Shown here one piece after another: positions 27,901 through 35,792 of a stretch of 64,000 nt of DNA (position 1 is the first letter of the stretch; each line of letters begins with the position of its first letter). Under the pieces are notes generated by a model. That model was not told the origin of the DNA. It made no database searches and saw nothing but the letters and a program-made list of their open reading frames with translations. This DNA comes from UMGS1696 sp963642885 (lineage in GTDB: Bacteria > Bacillota > Clostridia > Oscillospirales > CAG-272), in contig CAVIJI010000009.1 in assembly GCA_963642885.1 (NCBI GenBank), positions 1-64,000 of the forward strand. The letters run 5' to 3'. Position numbers and translations under genes: made by a program.

Positions 27901-28715
27901 TCTATCTTTTCGCTTATTTGTTCAAGTATGCGATTCCCGTAAGCGGAGCCGCCGAGGTGGTTCTTCCCTCCGATAAGGATATCGTTGTTATGGCTGCCAC
28001 ATTCACAAAGCGCGGAAACGACGATGTTAAACCGCTTGCTCCCCTTTATGACAGAATAGACAGCACAAGCGCTCCGATGCATAACATAACCATTCTCGGC
28101 CTTGACGGAAGTGTCAGCGAGGTTCTTTCGAGAGAAGAAGGCAAGGCTGCCGTTGTTAAGTCAAACAGTTATTCAAACGGATGGCTGTTCAAAGGCTGGG
28201 ACTGCGAATATATTACGGCAGAGTGTGACGGCGAGGCGGTTATTAAGGTACCCGACCACGATATTACGGTAGGAATCAAATCCGAAAAGCTCGGCGAAAA
28301 CGTCATTTTGAATAAGCAGTGCAAAACAAGCAGTGACTTCAATGCAAGAGAAACAGGTGCAAATGCATTGGACGGAAAAGATGACACGAAGTGGTGTGCC
28401 GAATCCGAAAACGGCGAAAGCTGGATTGAGGTTGATATCGGTGAGACAGAGAAAATCGGCGGATGGTTTGTAATGCACGCAGGTGCTCAGGAATCCGTCG
28501 GATACAACACAAAGGAATACAGACTCGAGTATAAGTGCACTGAAGATGACGAGTGGAAGTGTGCCGATGAAGTTTCCGAAAACCATGACAACATGACAAA
28601 CAGAGAATTTGCTCCCGTTGATGCGAGATACGTAAGACTGTACATTACAAAGCCCGATCAGTCGAGACGCGGACGCACGACAAGAATCAACATGTTCGAA
28701 GTTTTCAAAGCATAA
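24936..28715 (+). CDS. Alpha-mannosidase, glycoside hydrolase family 38, with C-terminal discoidin-like domain
   Basis: 1259 residues. GH38 signs: SNAHLDTQWNWT near the N-terminus (His-x-Asp zinc ligands), STWDAMDVN, IFLTDCFGFRYALP with the probable nucleophile Asp, and WHQFHDDLPGTS (further zinc His). The central region is the beta-rich GH38 C-terminal fold. The last ~140 residues (ILNKQCKTSSDFNARETGAN through DARYVRLYITKP) form an F5/8 type C, carbohydrate-binding-like domain. It should remove alpha-mannosyl residues, for example from N-glycan fragments. No signal peptide is visible, which is notable given a domain usually found on exported proteins. The start at 24936 has GACGGAGGAT before it; an in-frame TTG at 24921 overlaps that site. 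Confidence 0.92.
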   Translation: MEKQKKLYVVSNAHLDTQWNWTIQDTIRDCVKATLEKNFELIEKYPHYRMNFEGAFRYKLAKEYYPDLYEKLKGYIADGRWSVSGSTWDAMDVNVPSSEALMRQVLYGNGYFEKEFGKKSTDIFLTDCFGFRYALPSIEAHMGLNGFSTQKLVWGVGGPVINEDGSVTKPMPVKDKPRMDLGKWVGPDGNYVVGSLLEGNYTYNFNNDENNTPVNEREEYLHDIEHNEKYAGVPYRSMYYGTGDYGGSPKESSARMVNEAIENNDKGLYTVVSASTDQIFNELTQDEIDKLPAYDGELLIPHGSGALTSHTINKRWNRKNELLADSAERASVISAWLGASEYPSERLLTAWQTFLWHQFHDDLPGTSIAAAYVFSYNDYVIALNMFASELSNAVGGITGTLDTRVEGTPVIVYNPVSYTRDDIVTAEIDIKTPYVRVFDAHGNEVPAQLGTENGRKVVKFKAVTAPVSCTVFDVRESEIACQVETGIKVSCGKLENQRYVVTVNEDGDIASIVDKANGGFELLSSPAKLEIGPDKSTNWPSWELVWDDALVQPAVVKDNVKIEIADNGPAVVSLKVTRTYEGSTFEQTISLCDGGQRVDVANVVDWYQRKSNLRAAFPLTVSNPKAVFDLGLGAIESGNTDSFPYYQHCTHQWADLTAEDGSYGVSIMNDCKYGMDKPNDNTLRLTLIHTPLGKFMSESGQNWQDMGLNIFTYSIAGHKGFRDGTTKEAAELNQPMIPFTASKHDGEGKEISLVSVNDDNVVIRAIKKEEKGSRIIVRVQETSGKGSEKCTLTFAGKLASVTETNGYEDEIAPIEFDGNAFSFDLTRYAVKTFAVTLAEPKNKAGKKDDEVYVKLPYTRRVTTFNSARASRGFADGISIPSELYSENVTAGGVSFKLAPAVAHNALGCDGQKISVPVGYDTLYILAASAHGDKTADFLVDGNKVSVGIQDFCENVGAWEQLVNGRTPLVKRDEIAVNYTHTHDKEGDRLYLFAYLFKYAIPVSGAAEVVLPSDKDIVVMAATFTKRGNDDVKPLAPLYDRIDSTSAPMHNITILGLDGSVSEVLSREEGKAAVVKSNSYSNGWLFKGWDCEYITAECDGEAVIKVPDHDITVGIKSEKLGENVILNKQCKTSSDFNARETGANALDGKDDTKWCAESENGESWIEVDIGETEKIGGWFVMHAGAQESVGYNTKEYRLEYKCTEDDEWKCADEVSENHDNMTNREFAPVDARYVRLYITKPDQSRRGRTTRINMFEVFKA

Positions 28716-28730
28716 AATGATACGGTAACA

Positions 28731-28771
28731 AAAGGCTCCGATGCCGATTTGACGCGGCAGAGGAGCTTTTT
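28731..28771 (+). terminator. Terminator after the GH38 gene
   Basis: AAAGGCTCC (28731-28739) pairs with GGAGCTTTTT (28762-28771), with an inner GCCG/CGGC stem, followed by the T-run. Confidence 0.8.
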
Positions 28772-28803
28772 GTACGTTATGTGTGAGCGAAGCGTAAGGG
28801 GTA

Positions 28804-28832
28804 TTGTTTTTCACGTATTAATTTGGTATAAT
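28804..28832 (+). promoter_or_regulatory. Promoter of the GxGYxYP protein gene
   Basis: TTGTTT (28804-28809), 17-base spacer, TATAAT (28827-28832), about 60 bases before the coding start. Confidence 0.65.
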
Positions 28833-28890
28833 AAGCAAAGCGACAAGTGTATTTTTATCGTTATGATAAATACCGGTTAGGAGTAATCAA

Positions 28891-30885
28891 ATGCTGCAGA
28901 ACAAATATATCGGTTGGGCACATTATAAAACCGTAAAAGACGGTATATATTGGCCCGACACTCAGGCAATTCCTTCGTTTTCGAAAATCGAAGGCGAACT
29001 CGACGCGATAACGCTCGGATGCTTTTCGGATGATGTTAAAATAACTCTTTCGGCATTACAGGGAATAGTTAACCGTAAAAAAACGAGAATATATTTAAAC
29101 GGAACAAACGGCCCTCAGGAGGGAGTAAACACATGGCCCGACAGACTCGGATTGAAACGAAATGAATGCGCAGACCTTTATGCTTTTATAAAAAAGTATC
29201 AGGGCGAGATTGACGGAGCGGTATTGTATCCGTCGGGTAACCCGCATTTCAGAAACCTCGCATCAACTGCCGCGGGAGTAAACAATGTTCTCCCGATTGA
29301 AGCGGGGCTTTATAAAATACTGCTCGAGCACGGTATAAATTTAGATATAAAATGTGACTTGACGAAGGTAAAAGCCAAAACGCACCTTGATATATACGAA
29401 TACCTGTATGAAAATTATTGGAAGGACTGCAGCAGAAGAATATTTGTCAGCCTCAGTCCCAGAAGCCACACTGCTTTTGTTCGTGATATGGCTGCGGCTG
29501 TTGGAGCGGCGGTTGTCTGGCTGGATGCGAGAATCGAAGAAGAAAAAGTATTGCTTAATAAATTCCTGTGTGAGCTTGAAGCAGGCAAGAGCATAATTCT
29601 CGGATGGTGGCCGGAGGAACGTTCGGGAATCGGAGCGGGTACACATTACGGTGTATCTACGATTCCGTCTGATTTTTACGAAAACAGCACGGTACACGCT
29701 GCAGTCGGTCATGTGATGCATATACCGCCCGTACCCAAAAAGCCCGAGCTCGAAAATAAAATATATATGTCGTTTTTTATGAGCGACGGTGACAATGTGC
29801 AGTATTGTCAGCATCAGATGAGTGTGCTTTGGGGCAATAAATCCAGAGGAAAAGTTCCGCTCAACTGGACGGTTAGTCCCGGACTTGCCGATATAGGCCC
29901 GGGCATATTGAATTATTACTTCGATACGGCTACGGATAACGATTGTTTCTCGTCCGGCCCTTCGGGTTTAGGCTATGCTTTGATATACGATGAGCACAAT
30001 AAGGTCCTGAATCTTACGGATGAAAATAAGACTGACTCGTATACGGCTTTTTCGAATCAGTACCTTACCAAAAACTGTATGCGTGTTATAACGGTGTGGG
30101 ATCAGCTGCGTGAAATGCATTTCAAGTATTATGAAAAAAATTGCCGTTCGTTATACGGTATTACCGTAGAGGATTGGTTCCAGAATCCCGAACCGCTGAA
30201 GCTTCATATAGAAAACAATCGCCTTCCGTTTATTCCGAACAGGCCCGCATATGCGGAAAACACGGACGACATGTATAAAATGCTTGAGAAAACAATACGT
30301 GAATATGACGGTAAAAAGCCGCTTTTCCTCGCGGCACAGGGCGTTACATGGTCTCTTTCACCCGAGAATATCGAAAAGCTTGCGGAGAGATTCGATAAGC
30401 TTCAGCCGGGCAGGATAGAGGTGCTTCGTGCAGACCATTTCTTCACACTTCTCGCCGAAGCATACGGTTGTCCGTTTAATCTCGCACTTTCGAAAAGGGT
30501 TAAGGTTAAAGTCAACGATACAAATGATCCGTCGTCAGTACTTAACGGAAGTACATTCGGTACAAACCTGTGGACAGCGGACGGAGAGGGACAACGTGTC
30601 TTCGATTTCGATCTCGGAGATGTGTACTGTATTTCACGCTATGTTCTGAAGCATGCGGGTGTTAATGAAGAAAACTCCGATAAAAACAATCGAGAATTCA
30701 CGTTCTCCGTGAGTACGGACGGAGCAAAATGGAACGTACTTGACACAAGAGAAAACAATCTCGATGACATAAACGATGTTGATTTACCTAACACCGATGC
30801 CCGCTATATCCGCCTCGACATATCAAAAGGAGGAGCGGACGGGGTCGTAAGAATAGCCGACATCGAGCTGTACGGCGCTAAATAA
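28891..30885 (+). CDS. GxGYxYP-family putative glycoside hydrolase with C-terminal discoidin-like domain
   Basis: 664 residues. The N-terminal region contains SALQGIVNRKKTRIYL, as in GxGYxYP_N proteins. The central part has SFFMSDGDNVQYCQHQM and SSGPSGLGYALIYD, a variant of the family motif GxGYxYP. The last ~135 residues (DPSSVLNGSTFGTNLW to DARYIRLDISKGG) form an F5/8 type C-like domain. The family is a predicted glycoside hydrolase without a defined substrate. No signal peptide is present. The start has TAGGAGTAATCAA before ATG. It has its own promoter and lies directly after the GH38 gene, which carries a similar C-terminal domain, so the two may act on the same glycans. Confidence 0.8.
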   Translation: MLQNKYIGWAHYKTVKDGIYWPDTQAIPSFSKIEGELDAITLGCFSDDVKITLSALQGIVNRKKTRIYLNGTNGPQEGVNTWPDRLGLKRNECADLYAFIKKYQGEIDGAVLYPSGNPHFRNLASTAAGVNNVLPIEAGLYKILLEHGINLDIKCDLTKVKAKTHLDIYEYLYENYWKDCSRRIFVSLSPRSHTAFVRDMAAAVGAAVVWLDARIEEEKVLLNKFLCELEAGKSIILGWWPEERSGIGAGTHYGVSTIPSDFYENSTVHAAVGHVMHIPPVPKKPELENKIYMSFFMSDGDNVQYCQHQMSVLWGNKSRGKVPLNWTVSPGLADIGPGILNYYFDTATDNDCFSSGPSGLGYALIYDEHNKVLNLTDENKTDSYTAFSNQYLTKNCMRVITVWDQLREMHFKYYEKNCRSLYGITVEDWFQNPEPLKLHIENNRLPFIPNRPAYAENTDDMYKMLEKTIREYDGKKPLFLAAQGVTWSLSPENIEKLAERFDKLQPGRIEVLRADHFFTLLAEAYGCPFNLALSKRVKVKVNDTNDPSSVLNGSTFGTNLWTADGEGQRVFDFDLGDVYCISRYVLKHAGVNEENSDKNNREFTFSVSTDGAKWNVLDTRENNLDDINDVDLPNTDARYIRLDISKGGADGVVRIADIELYGAK

Positions 30886-30894
30886 GCACAAACA

Positions 30895-30929
30895 AAAAAC
30901 TTCCGTATCGAAAATACGGAAGTTTTTTT
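30895..30929. terminator. Bidirectional terminator
   Basis: ACTTCCGTAT (30899-30908) pairs with ATACGGAAGT (30914-30923), loop of five. TTTTTTT follows on the plus strand and TTTTTTG on the minus strand. It separates the GxGYxYP gene from the convergent glycyl radical enzyme gene. Confidence 0.92.
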
Positions 30930-30933
30930 ATGT

Positions 30934-33102
30934 TTATTCGGTGAGTTCGTCTCGGCGTATGATTTCTTCCTGTGCACTCGGAGACATATCGACGAATACT
31001 GCACTGTAGCCTGTGATTCTTACCATCAGGTCTTTGTAGTTTTCGGGATTTTTCTGGGCCTCACGCAGCTCGGCTGTGTCCGCTACGCTGACTTGAAGCT
31101 GCATTCCGCCGTTCGAAAAATAAACATCCGTGAGAACCGCTAGACGATTTAATCCTTCATCTCCCGAAACAAGGTCGCGTCTGAGCCTCATATTAAAAGC
31201 TCCCGAATGAATTCTGTCGAAAGGAAGCTTGGATACGGAATTAAGCAGTGCTGTGATGCTTTCGGTAAAACCGACAGTGGGCGAGAGATTTTCGCTGAGC
31301 GGAGCACCGCATGAACGTCCGTCGGGTGTCGCACAGAGATTTGCACCATCGACTATATGATTCATGTCGGTTATCGTCACATTGAACGAAATAACATCGC
31401 GGATACCGCTGTCGTTCAATGATTCCTCGTCGATTATATCGAGAAGCATATCGAGAAGACGTTTCGCGTGATAGTCGGCAGTGTCTGTATCGGTACCGTA
31501 CTTGGGTGCCTTAATGCACTTTGTTCTGAGCGATGTTTCTTTTTCGAAGTTATCCGCAAGAGCGGCGGCCATCTCCTCGAGCGTGCAATTGTGTTCCGTG
31601 AAAACTACTTTTTCGAGAGATGACATAATATCTGCGGCGGTTCCTATGTGCCTGAGCTGTGTGTAGATTGCAGGATAACGAACACCGCCGTCATACATTC
31701 CGCGTACATTTTCCAGGCATCCCTCGGTGAAGCAGTCTGTAATGCAGATGTTTTCCGTCGGTTTCTGTTTTATTCCCGAACGGTAGCGCTCACGGTAACG
31801 CTTGAAATGAGGACGAATGTCGTCACGGAATCTGCTGCCGATTTCGTCGTACAGTTCATCGACGGAGGCATAGTTCTTTCTGAGCTTGCCGTTATCGAGA
31901 AGGGCACCCATAATCATTTTGGCTATAGAGCCTCCGATTGTATCTGTTACGGCATAGCTCGGAGCATCGGGCCAGTTGCAGGCGTGTATGGTATAATTTA
32001 TCGCATCCTCGTGAGAAATACCCGCGTTTTCCATGGCCGGTATCATCGTTTCGTCATTGTATATGATTACGGAAGCGTTCAGGCGAAGCTTATCGCAAAG
32101 CAGACGCCATAATTCCTCGTCATCGTCCTTTGTTCTGCGGAAAATATAAACGGGATTTTCGAGTCTCGGATGAATACGTTCGACAAAGAGCTTTGTGAGT
32201 GAGTTCTTTTTGTAATCGCAGTGAGTGCTGTAGCCGCCGATTATAACGTAGGTCGGAGAATCGTATACACTGTTTCTTAACCAGCCTGTTCCGTAGGAAT
32301 CGGACATCTGGTGCTCTCCGCGTCCGAGTATAAGGCTCGCTTTGCAGTTGAAGTCGTCTATAAGATAACCGGCGTCCTCTCTTGTCAGTATGCCGTCGGC
32401 GATATCCGCTTCATAGAACGGGAAGAGAATGTCGTCCATCCTTCCGCAGGTGAGTGTCATTACGATATTGCCCGCATAGATATAGTCTATGTTCAATACG
32501 AAAAGAATGAGCTGCAGAGCCGAGCGGAATGTAGTCGGCGCACCTGCGGTAAGAATTTCGCATACATCCGCAAGGTCGTCCATTCCGATTTCACGGGCGG
32601 CGATACCGTATCTCTCGATGTATCTCAGGCATGCCTTGTACGCATAGAGCATTCCTTTGAGATATATTATTTCTTTTTCATCGGCTCCGTTTGCTTCGGC
32701 TTCCTTCAGTTTTTCTTCGGCAAGAGCTATATAGCCTGTGATTCCGCGTTCCGTTATATGATACCAGTCGAGTGTGATATGGCTGTAGTTCATCCGTGTA
32801 ATGGGGTTGGCTGTCGGATTGTTCTGCATAATATGCTGGAATCTCGCTTCTTCCTCATCATTCGGAACCTTGTCGATAAATCTGCCGAGGAGTAAATCGT
32901 GTTCCTTTACGGGCAGTGAGGCGTGCTCCAATATATATTCCAAGCCCTTGCCGAACTGGATAGGCTGCGGAAGTCCTTCGACCTCCTTCCATGCTTCCTC
33001 TAATAAAAACCAGTGTTCGGTAAGTGTGCTGTTTATCGGTTTGTTGCGTAAAAGATCGAGTGTTTCCTCAAGCATGCAATGTGCTTTTTCCTGCATTATC
33101 AT
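30934..33102 (-). CDS. Glycyl radical enzyme (PFL-like) of unassigned function with unusual active-site loop
   Basis: 722 residues, somewhat shorter than most dehydratase-type members (780-850). The C-terminal glycyl radical motif is VRITGYSAVF with Gly698. The active-site Cys375 aligns through SVIIYNDETMIPAMENAGIS, matching the usual 'S..NDD...PAL...G' segment. However, the loop reads HACNWPD where choline, glycerol/propanediol, isethionate and hydroxyproline enzymes have GCVEP. The general-base Glu two residues after Cys is thus Trp. Pyruvate formate-lyase has two adjacent Cys, also absent. The chemistry is probably different from known groups; I cannot name the substrate. AGGAGG lies five bases before the ATG. 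It follows its activase by nine bases. Confidence 0.88.
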   Translation of the reverse strand: MIMQEKAHCMLEETLDLLRNKPINSTLTEHWFLLEEAWKEVEGLPQPIQFGKGLEYILEHASLPVKEHDLLLGRFIDKVPNDEEEARFQHIMQNNPTANPITRMNYSHITLDWYHITERGITGYIALAEEKLKEAEANGADEKEIIYLKGMLYAYKACLRYIERYGIAAREIGMDDLADVCEILTAGAPTTFRSALQLILFVLNIDYIYAGNIVMTLTCGRMDDILFPFYEADIADGILTREDAGYLIDDFNCKASLILGRGEHQMSDSYGTGWLRNSVYDSPTYVIIGGYSTHCDYKKNSLTKLFVERIHPRLENPVYIFRRTKDDDEELWRLLCDKLRLNASVIIYNDETMIPAMENAGISHEDAINYTIHACNWPDAPSYAVTDTIGGSIAKMIMGALLDNGKLRKNYASVDELYDEIGSRFRDDIRPHFKRYRERYRSGIKQKPTENICITDCFTEGCLENVRGMYDGGVRYPAIYTQLRHIGTAADIMSSLEKVVFTEHNCTLEEMAAALADNFEKETSLRTKCIKAPKYGTDTDTADYHAKRLLDMLLDIIDEESLNDSGIRDVISFNVTITDMNHIVDGANLCATPDGRSCGAPLSENLSPTVGFTESITALLNSVSKLPFDRIHSGAFNMRLRRDLVSGDEGLNRLAVLTDVYFSNGGMQLQVSVADTAELREAQKNPENYKDLMVRITGYSAVFVDMSPSAQEEIIRRDELTE

Positions 33103-33111
33103 AGCAGCCTC

Positions 33112-34008
33112 CTATTTTTTATTTGTTTCGAATCCCATTTTTATAAGTAAATTATGAAGTAATTCGAGATTTTCCGCAGTCGGTACGGAGAATGATTTTA
33201 TCGGATAATCCCGTCCCAAAGCTTCGTATTTATGCTCGGCCAATTTATGCATCGGCAGAAGCTCTATTCTTCGATAAGGCGTGTTCTTTATAAGAAATTC
33301 CGCTGTTTCGGCTATATTCTCTTCGTTATCGTTTATTCCCGGGATAATCGGAATACGTATGAGCACATCCGCATTGTTTTGCGCAAGGTATACTACATTT
33401 TCGAGAATAATTTCATTTGAACATCCGGTTGCTTTTTCGTGTATATCCTTGTTCATGACCTTAATGTCGGCCATGTAGAAGTCAATATAAGGCATTATAG
33501 TACGAAGTGATTGTCGGCTTCCGAAAAGCGAGGTTTCGACCGCGGTGTGTATTCCTTTTTCCTTTAGCTTCGATGCACATTCGGCCGTGAATTTCGCCTG
33601 AAGCAACGGCTCTCCTCCCGAAAACGTAACGCCTCCGCCGCTTTTTTGATAATACTTGCAGTCACGCATAACCGCGGACACGATGTCGTCACTGCTCATG
33701 CTTTTGCCGTACAGCTCTGTCGCACCGTTCGGACATGCTTCCGTGCATTTAAAGCATGACAGACATTTGACGGGGTTTCGGATTATTTTTCCCTCCGAAA
33801 CGGTTAATGCTCCCGACGGACATACCGAGATGCATTCGGTACATAGCGTACACCTCGAAGAATGGTAGCCTATTTCGGGTTCCGGGGAGGCCGATTCCGG
33901 ATTATGACACCAAAGGCAGCGCAGGGGACATCCCTTTAAAAATACGGTTGTGCGTATGCCCGGGCCGTCGTGAACGGAGAAACGCTGAATACTGAAAACA
34001 ATACCCAA
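33112..34008 (-). CDS. Glycyl radical enzyme activating protein (radical SAM activase)
   Basis: 298 residues. The radical SAM cluster motif CPLRCLWC follows SVHDGPGIRTTVFLKG, the classic activase N-terminus. Two inserted ferredoxin-type [4Fe-4S] motifs, CTLCTECISVCPSG and CLSCFKCTEACPNG, mark the class that activates dehydratase-type and related enzymes instead of PflA, which lacks them. GGGVTFSGGEPLLQ is the SAM-binding region. It installs the radical on Gly698 of the enzyme encoded nine bases downstream. The TTG at 34008 is preferred because GGGAGG lies seven bases before it; a GTG at 34023 would precede that site. It is first in the two-gene operon. Confidence 0.92.
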   Translation of the reverse strand: MGIVFSIQRFSVHDGPGIRTTVFLKGCPLRCLWCHNPESASPEPEIGYHSSRCTLCTECISVCPSGALTVSEGKIIRNPVKCLSCFKCTEACPNGATELYGKSMSSDDIVSAVMRDCKYYQKSGGGVTFSGGEPLLQAKFTAECASKLKEKGIHTAVETSLFGSRQSLRTIMPYIDFYMADIKVMNKDIHEKATGCSNEIILENVVYLAQNNADVLIRIPIIPGINDNEENIAETAEFLIKNTPYRRIELLPMHKLAEHKYEALGRDYPIKSFSVPTAENLELLHNLLIKMGFETNKK

Positions 34009-34042
34009 TATAATACCTCCCACATAAAATCACTCACAGTGA

Positions 34043-34071
34043 ATGATATCATTACATGACGGATTAGTCAA
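34043..34071 (-). promoter_or_regulatory. Promoter of the activase / glycyl radical enzyme operon
   Basis: On the minus strand TTGACT (34071-34066), 17-base spacer, TATCAT (34048-34043). Just downstream, over the expected start, is a small dyad TCACTCACAGTGA (34030-34042) that may be an operator. Confidence 0.6.
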
Positions 34072-34095
34072 GTGTTTTTAATATTTAAGCAACAT

Positions 34096-34128
34096 AAAAG
34101 CATACACGAAGCCAATGTGTATGCTTTT
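34096..34128 (-). terminator. Terminator after the GT2 gene
   Basis: AAAAGCATACAC pairs perfectly with GTGTATGCTTTT over 12 bp with a 9-base loop, followed on the minus strand by TTTTATGTT. It closes the sortase-rlmA-GT2 operon. Confidence 0.85.
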
Positions 34129-34139
34129 CGGGGTGACAA

Positions 34140-34889
34140 TTACATTTTATCTACACGCTGCTTTATCTCTTTTACATCCTTCATCATCTTGAAGGTGTCA
34201 CGCATAAGATTGATTTTCGATTCACGGTGATTTATCACCTTAACGGGATATTCGCGTATAATGAAGCCGAGCTTTTCGGCAATCATCAGCGCTTCGAAAT
34301 CGAATGCCCAGCCGTTAACGGTGCACAGACCGAATACGGCTTTGGCCGCGTCGTTCCTGAAAATTTTAATACCGCTTTGCGAATCACTGTGCTTGAATCC
34401 CGCAGCCAAACAAAGCATTTTCTTAAACGTTTTCGACGCGAGCTTTCTTATAAACGTGTATCCCGCGTAACCGTCCTTGTGTATCGCTCTCGAACCGATC
34501 ATAACCGCACATCTGTCGTCCTTTTCGGATACCTCGATGGCAGTACGGAACATCTGCGGGATTATTTCCGTGCCGTATGCGAGGTCACAGTCGGTGAACA
34601 TTATAAAGTCTCCGCTTGCCGCAAGCATACCGCGGCGTACCGCACCGCCCTTGCCCTCGTTTTGGGGAGAGGTGATTACATCGACCGTTCCGCCGATAAG
34701 AGAAGCGTTGCGTATGTATTCGCGTACACAGTCTCCGCAGCCGTCGGTTGAGCCGTCGTCAGAAAATATTATTTCATATTTATATGAGTTGGCGACGGAG
34801 TCTGCTTCGAGTTCTTTTACCAAAGATGAGGCACAGTCTGCCGCTATAGCCTTTTCATTATACATCGGAATTATCACGGACAATTTCAT
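34140..34889 (-). CDS. Family 2 glycosyltransferase, dolichyl-phosphate-sugar-synthase-like
   Basis: 249 residues. GT-A fold signs: LSVIIPMYNEKAIAAD, FSDDGSTDGC, NEGKGGAVRRGMLAASGD and the metal-binding FTDCDLAYG. Then comes SDSQSGIKIFRNDAAKAVFG, typical of DPM1/ALG5-like enzymes that move a sugar from a nucleotide sugar to a polyprenyl phosphate. The acceptor and sugar are not determinable. There are no membrane helices, so it would act at the cytoplasmic face. The start codon overlaps the stop of the RlmA-type gene (ATGA), so it is the last gene of a coupled operon. Confidence 0.87.
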   Translation of the reverse strand: MKLSVIIPMYNEKAIAADCASSLVKELEADSVANSYKYEIIFSDDGSTDGCGDCVREYIRNASLIGGTVDVITSPQNEGKGGAVRRGMLAASGDFIMFTDCDLAYGTEIIPQMFRTAIEVSEKDDRCAVMIGSRAIHKDGYAGYTFIRKLASKTFKKMLCLAAGFKHSDSQSGIKIFRNDAAKAVFGLCTVNGWAFDFEALMIAEKLGFIIREYPVKVINHRESKINLMRDTFKMMKDVKEIKQRVDKM

Positions 34890-35773
34890 ATTAAGCTGTA
34901 AACCGAATAATTCACGTCAACGGTAACATCAAGCTGTGAGTGTGAATACAAACGGTTTTTACCCTCCTCTGTGGTTTTATAGTAGAACGGTGTCATTGTG
35001 AAAAGATTTCGTATGTCATCTCCGTTGTTGATGTGTATGGTATAACACAGTTCGGATGTATCGATGAGTTCGAAATGTTCGTTTCCCGTCGGACGAGAGT
35101 CGGAGATGCTGACATTATCGTATATCAGCTTTCTCAGTTCGATAAGGTGGTTCCGTCCGGATGAGAGAACCAGAAGCATGCTCTGAGAGTTTTTCTTCAT
35201 TATACGGTATGCTTCATCCCACGGAATAGGTGCGAACATGCTGATGCACACATCCGCACAGCTGTTGTCAAGAGGCAGAGAGAATATATTGGCGGGGATA
35301 AACAGAAGCGGAGATTGCTTTGCGTCGTACGGATTCTTTTCGGCTAAGCCTGCCGCACATGCTTTTTTCATTCCGCATTCGACGGCATACTTGGAGGCAT
35401 CGAAACCGACGGCCCGCACTTTTCCGCCGTTTGTTATGAGCTCGTTTGCGACATTCAAGGTATGTCGTCCCTCTCCGGCACCGAGATCTATGAGAGTCAG
35501 CTCGCTGTCGTCGTGATGCTTACGGATTATTTCGGCCGAGTGTGTGTCGAGCGCGTCATAGTATCCGTGAGATAAGAAATCGGCTCTTGCTTTAACCATG
35601 TCGCGTTCGTCTCCGGTATGCGAGTTTCTGCCCTTACCCGGAGGAAGAAGATTAACATATCCGCTTTTCGAGATATCGAAGGTATGATTGAGCGGACACT
35701 TCAGCGAGCCGCTGTCATACTTCAGTGCCCCGGAACAAATCGGACAGACGAGAATATCCAAAATATTTGACAT
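34886..35773 (-). CDS. rlmA: 23S rRNA (guanine-N1)-methyltransferase, RlmA family
   Basis: 295 residues. The N-terminal zinc-binding module has CPIC (Cys10, Cys13) and CPLNH (Cys26, His30). Then follow SKSGYVNLLPPGKG, HTGDERDMVKARADFL and the SAM-binding motif TLIDLGAGEGRHT, the pattern of RlmA proteins, which methylate N1 of a guanine in 23S rRNA helix 35. In some members this gives macrolide or tylosin resistance (TlrB); that cannot be claimed here. It lies 19 bases after the sortase gene without a clear ribosome binding site, and its stop overlaps the GT2 start. Confidence 0.88.
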   Translation of the reverse strand: MSNILDILVCPICSGALKYDSGSLKCPLNHTFDISKSGYVNLLPPGKGRNSHTGDERDMVKARADFLSHGYYDALDTHSAEIIRKHHDDSELTLIDLGAGEGRHTLNVANELITNGGKVRAVGFDASKYAVECGMKKACAAGLAEKNPYDAKQSPLLFIPANIFSLPLDNSCADVCISMFAPIPWDEAYRIMKKNSQSMLLVLSSGRNHLIELRKLIYDNVSISDSRPTGNEHFELIDTSELCYTIHINNGDDIRNLFTMTPFYYKTTEEGKNRLYSHSQLDVTVDVNYSVYSLI

Positions 35774-35792
35774 TATTGTTATGTATGATGAA

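Noticed and set aside
30934..33102. Calling this enzyme pyruvate formate-lyase (pflB) or propanediol dehydratase
   Set aside because: PFL needs adjacent Cys-Cys and the dehydratase needs GCVE; neither is present, and the activase has the extra ferredoxin clusters that PflA lacks.
34886..35773. Macrolide resistance gene
   Set aside because: RlmA-family housekeeping methyltransferases look the same; nothing marks it as a resistance variant.
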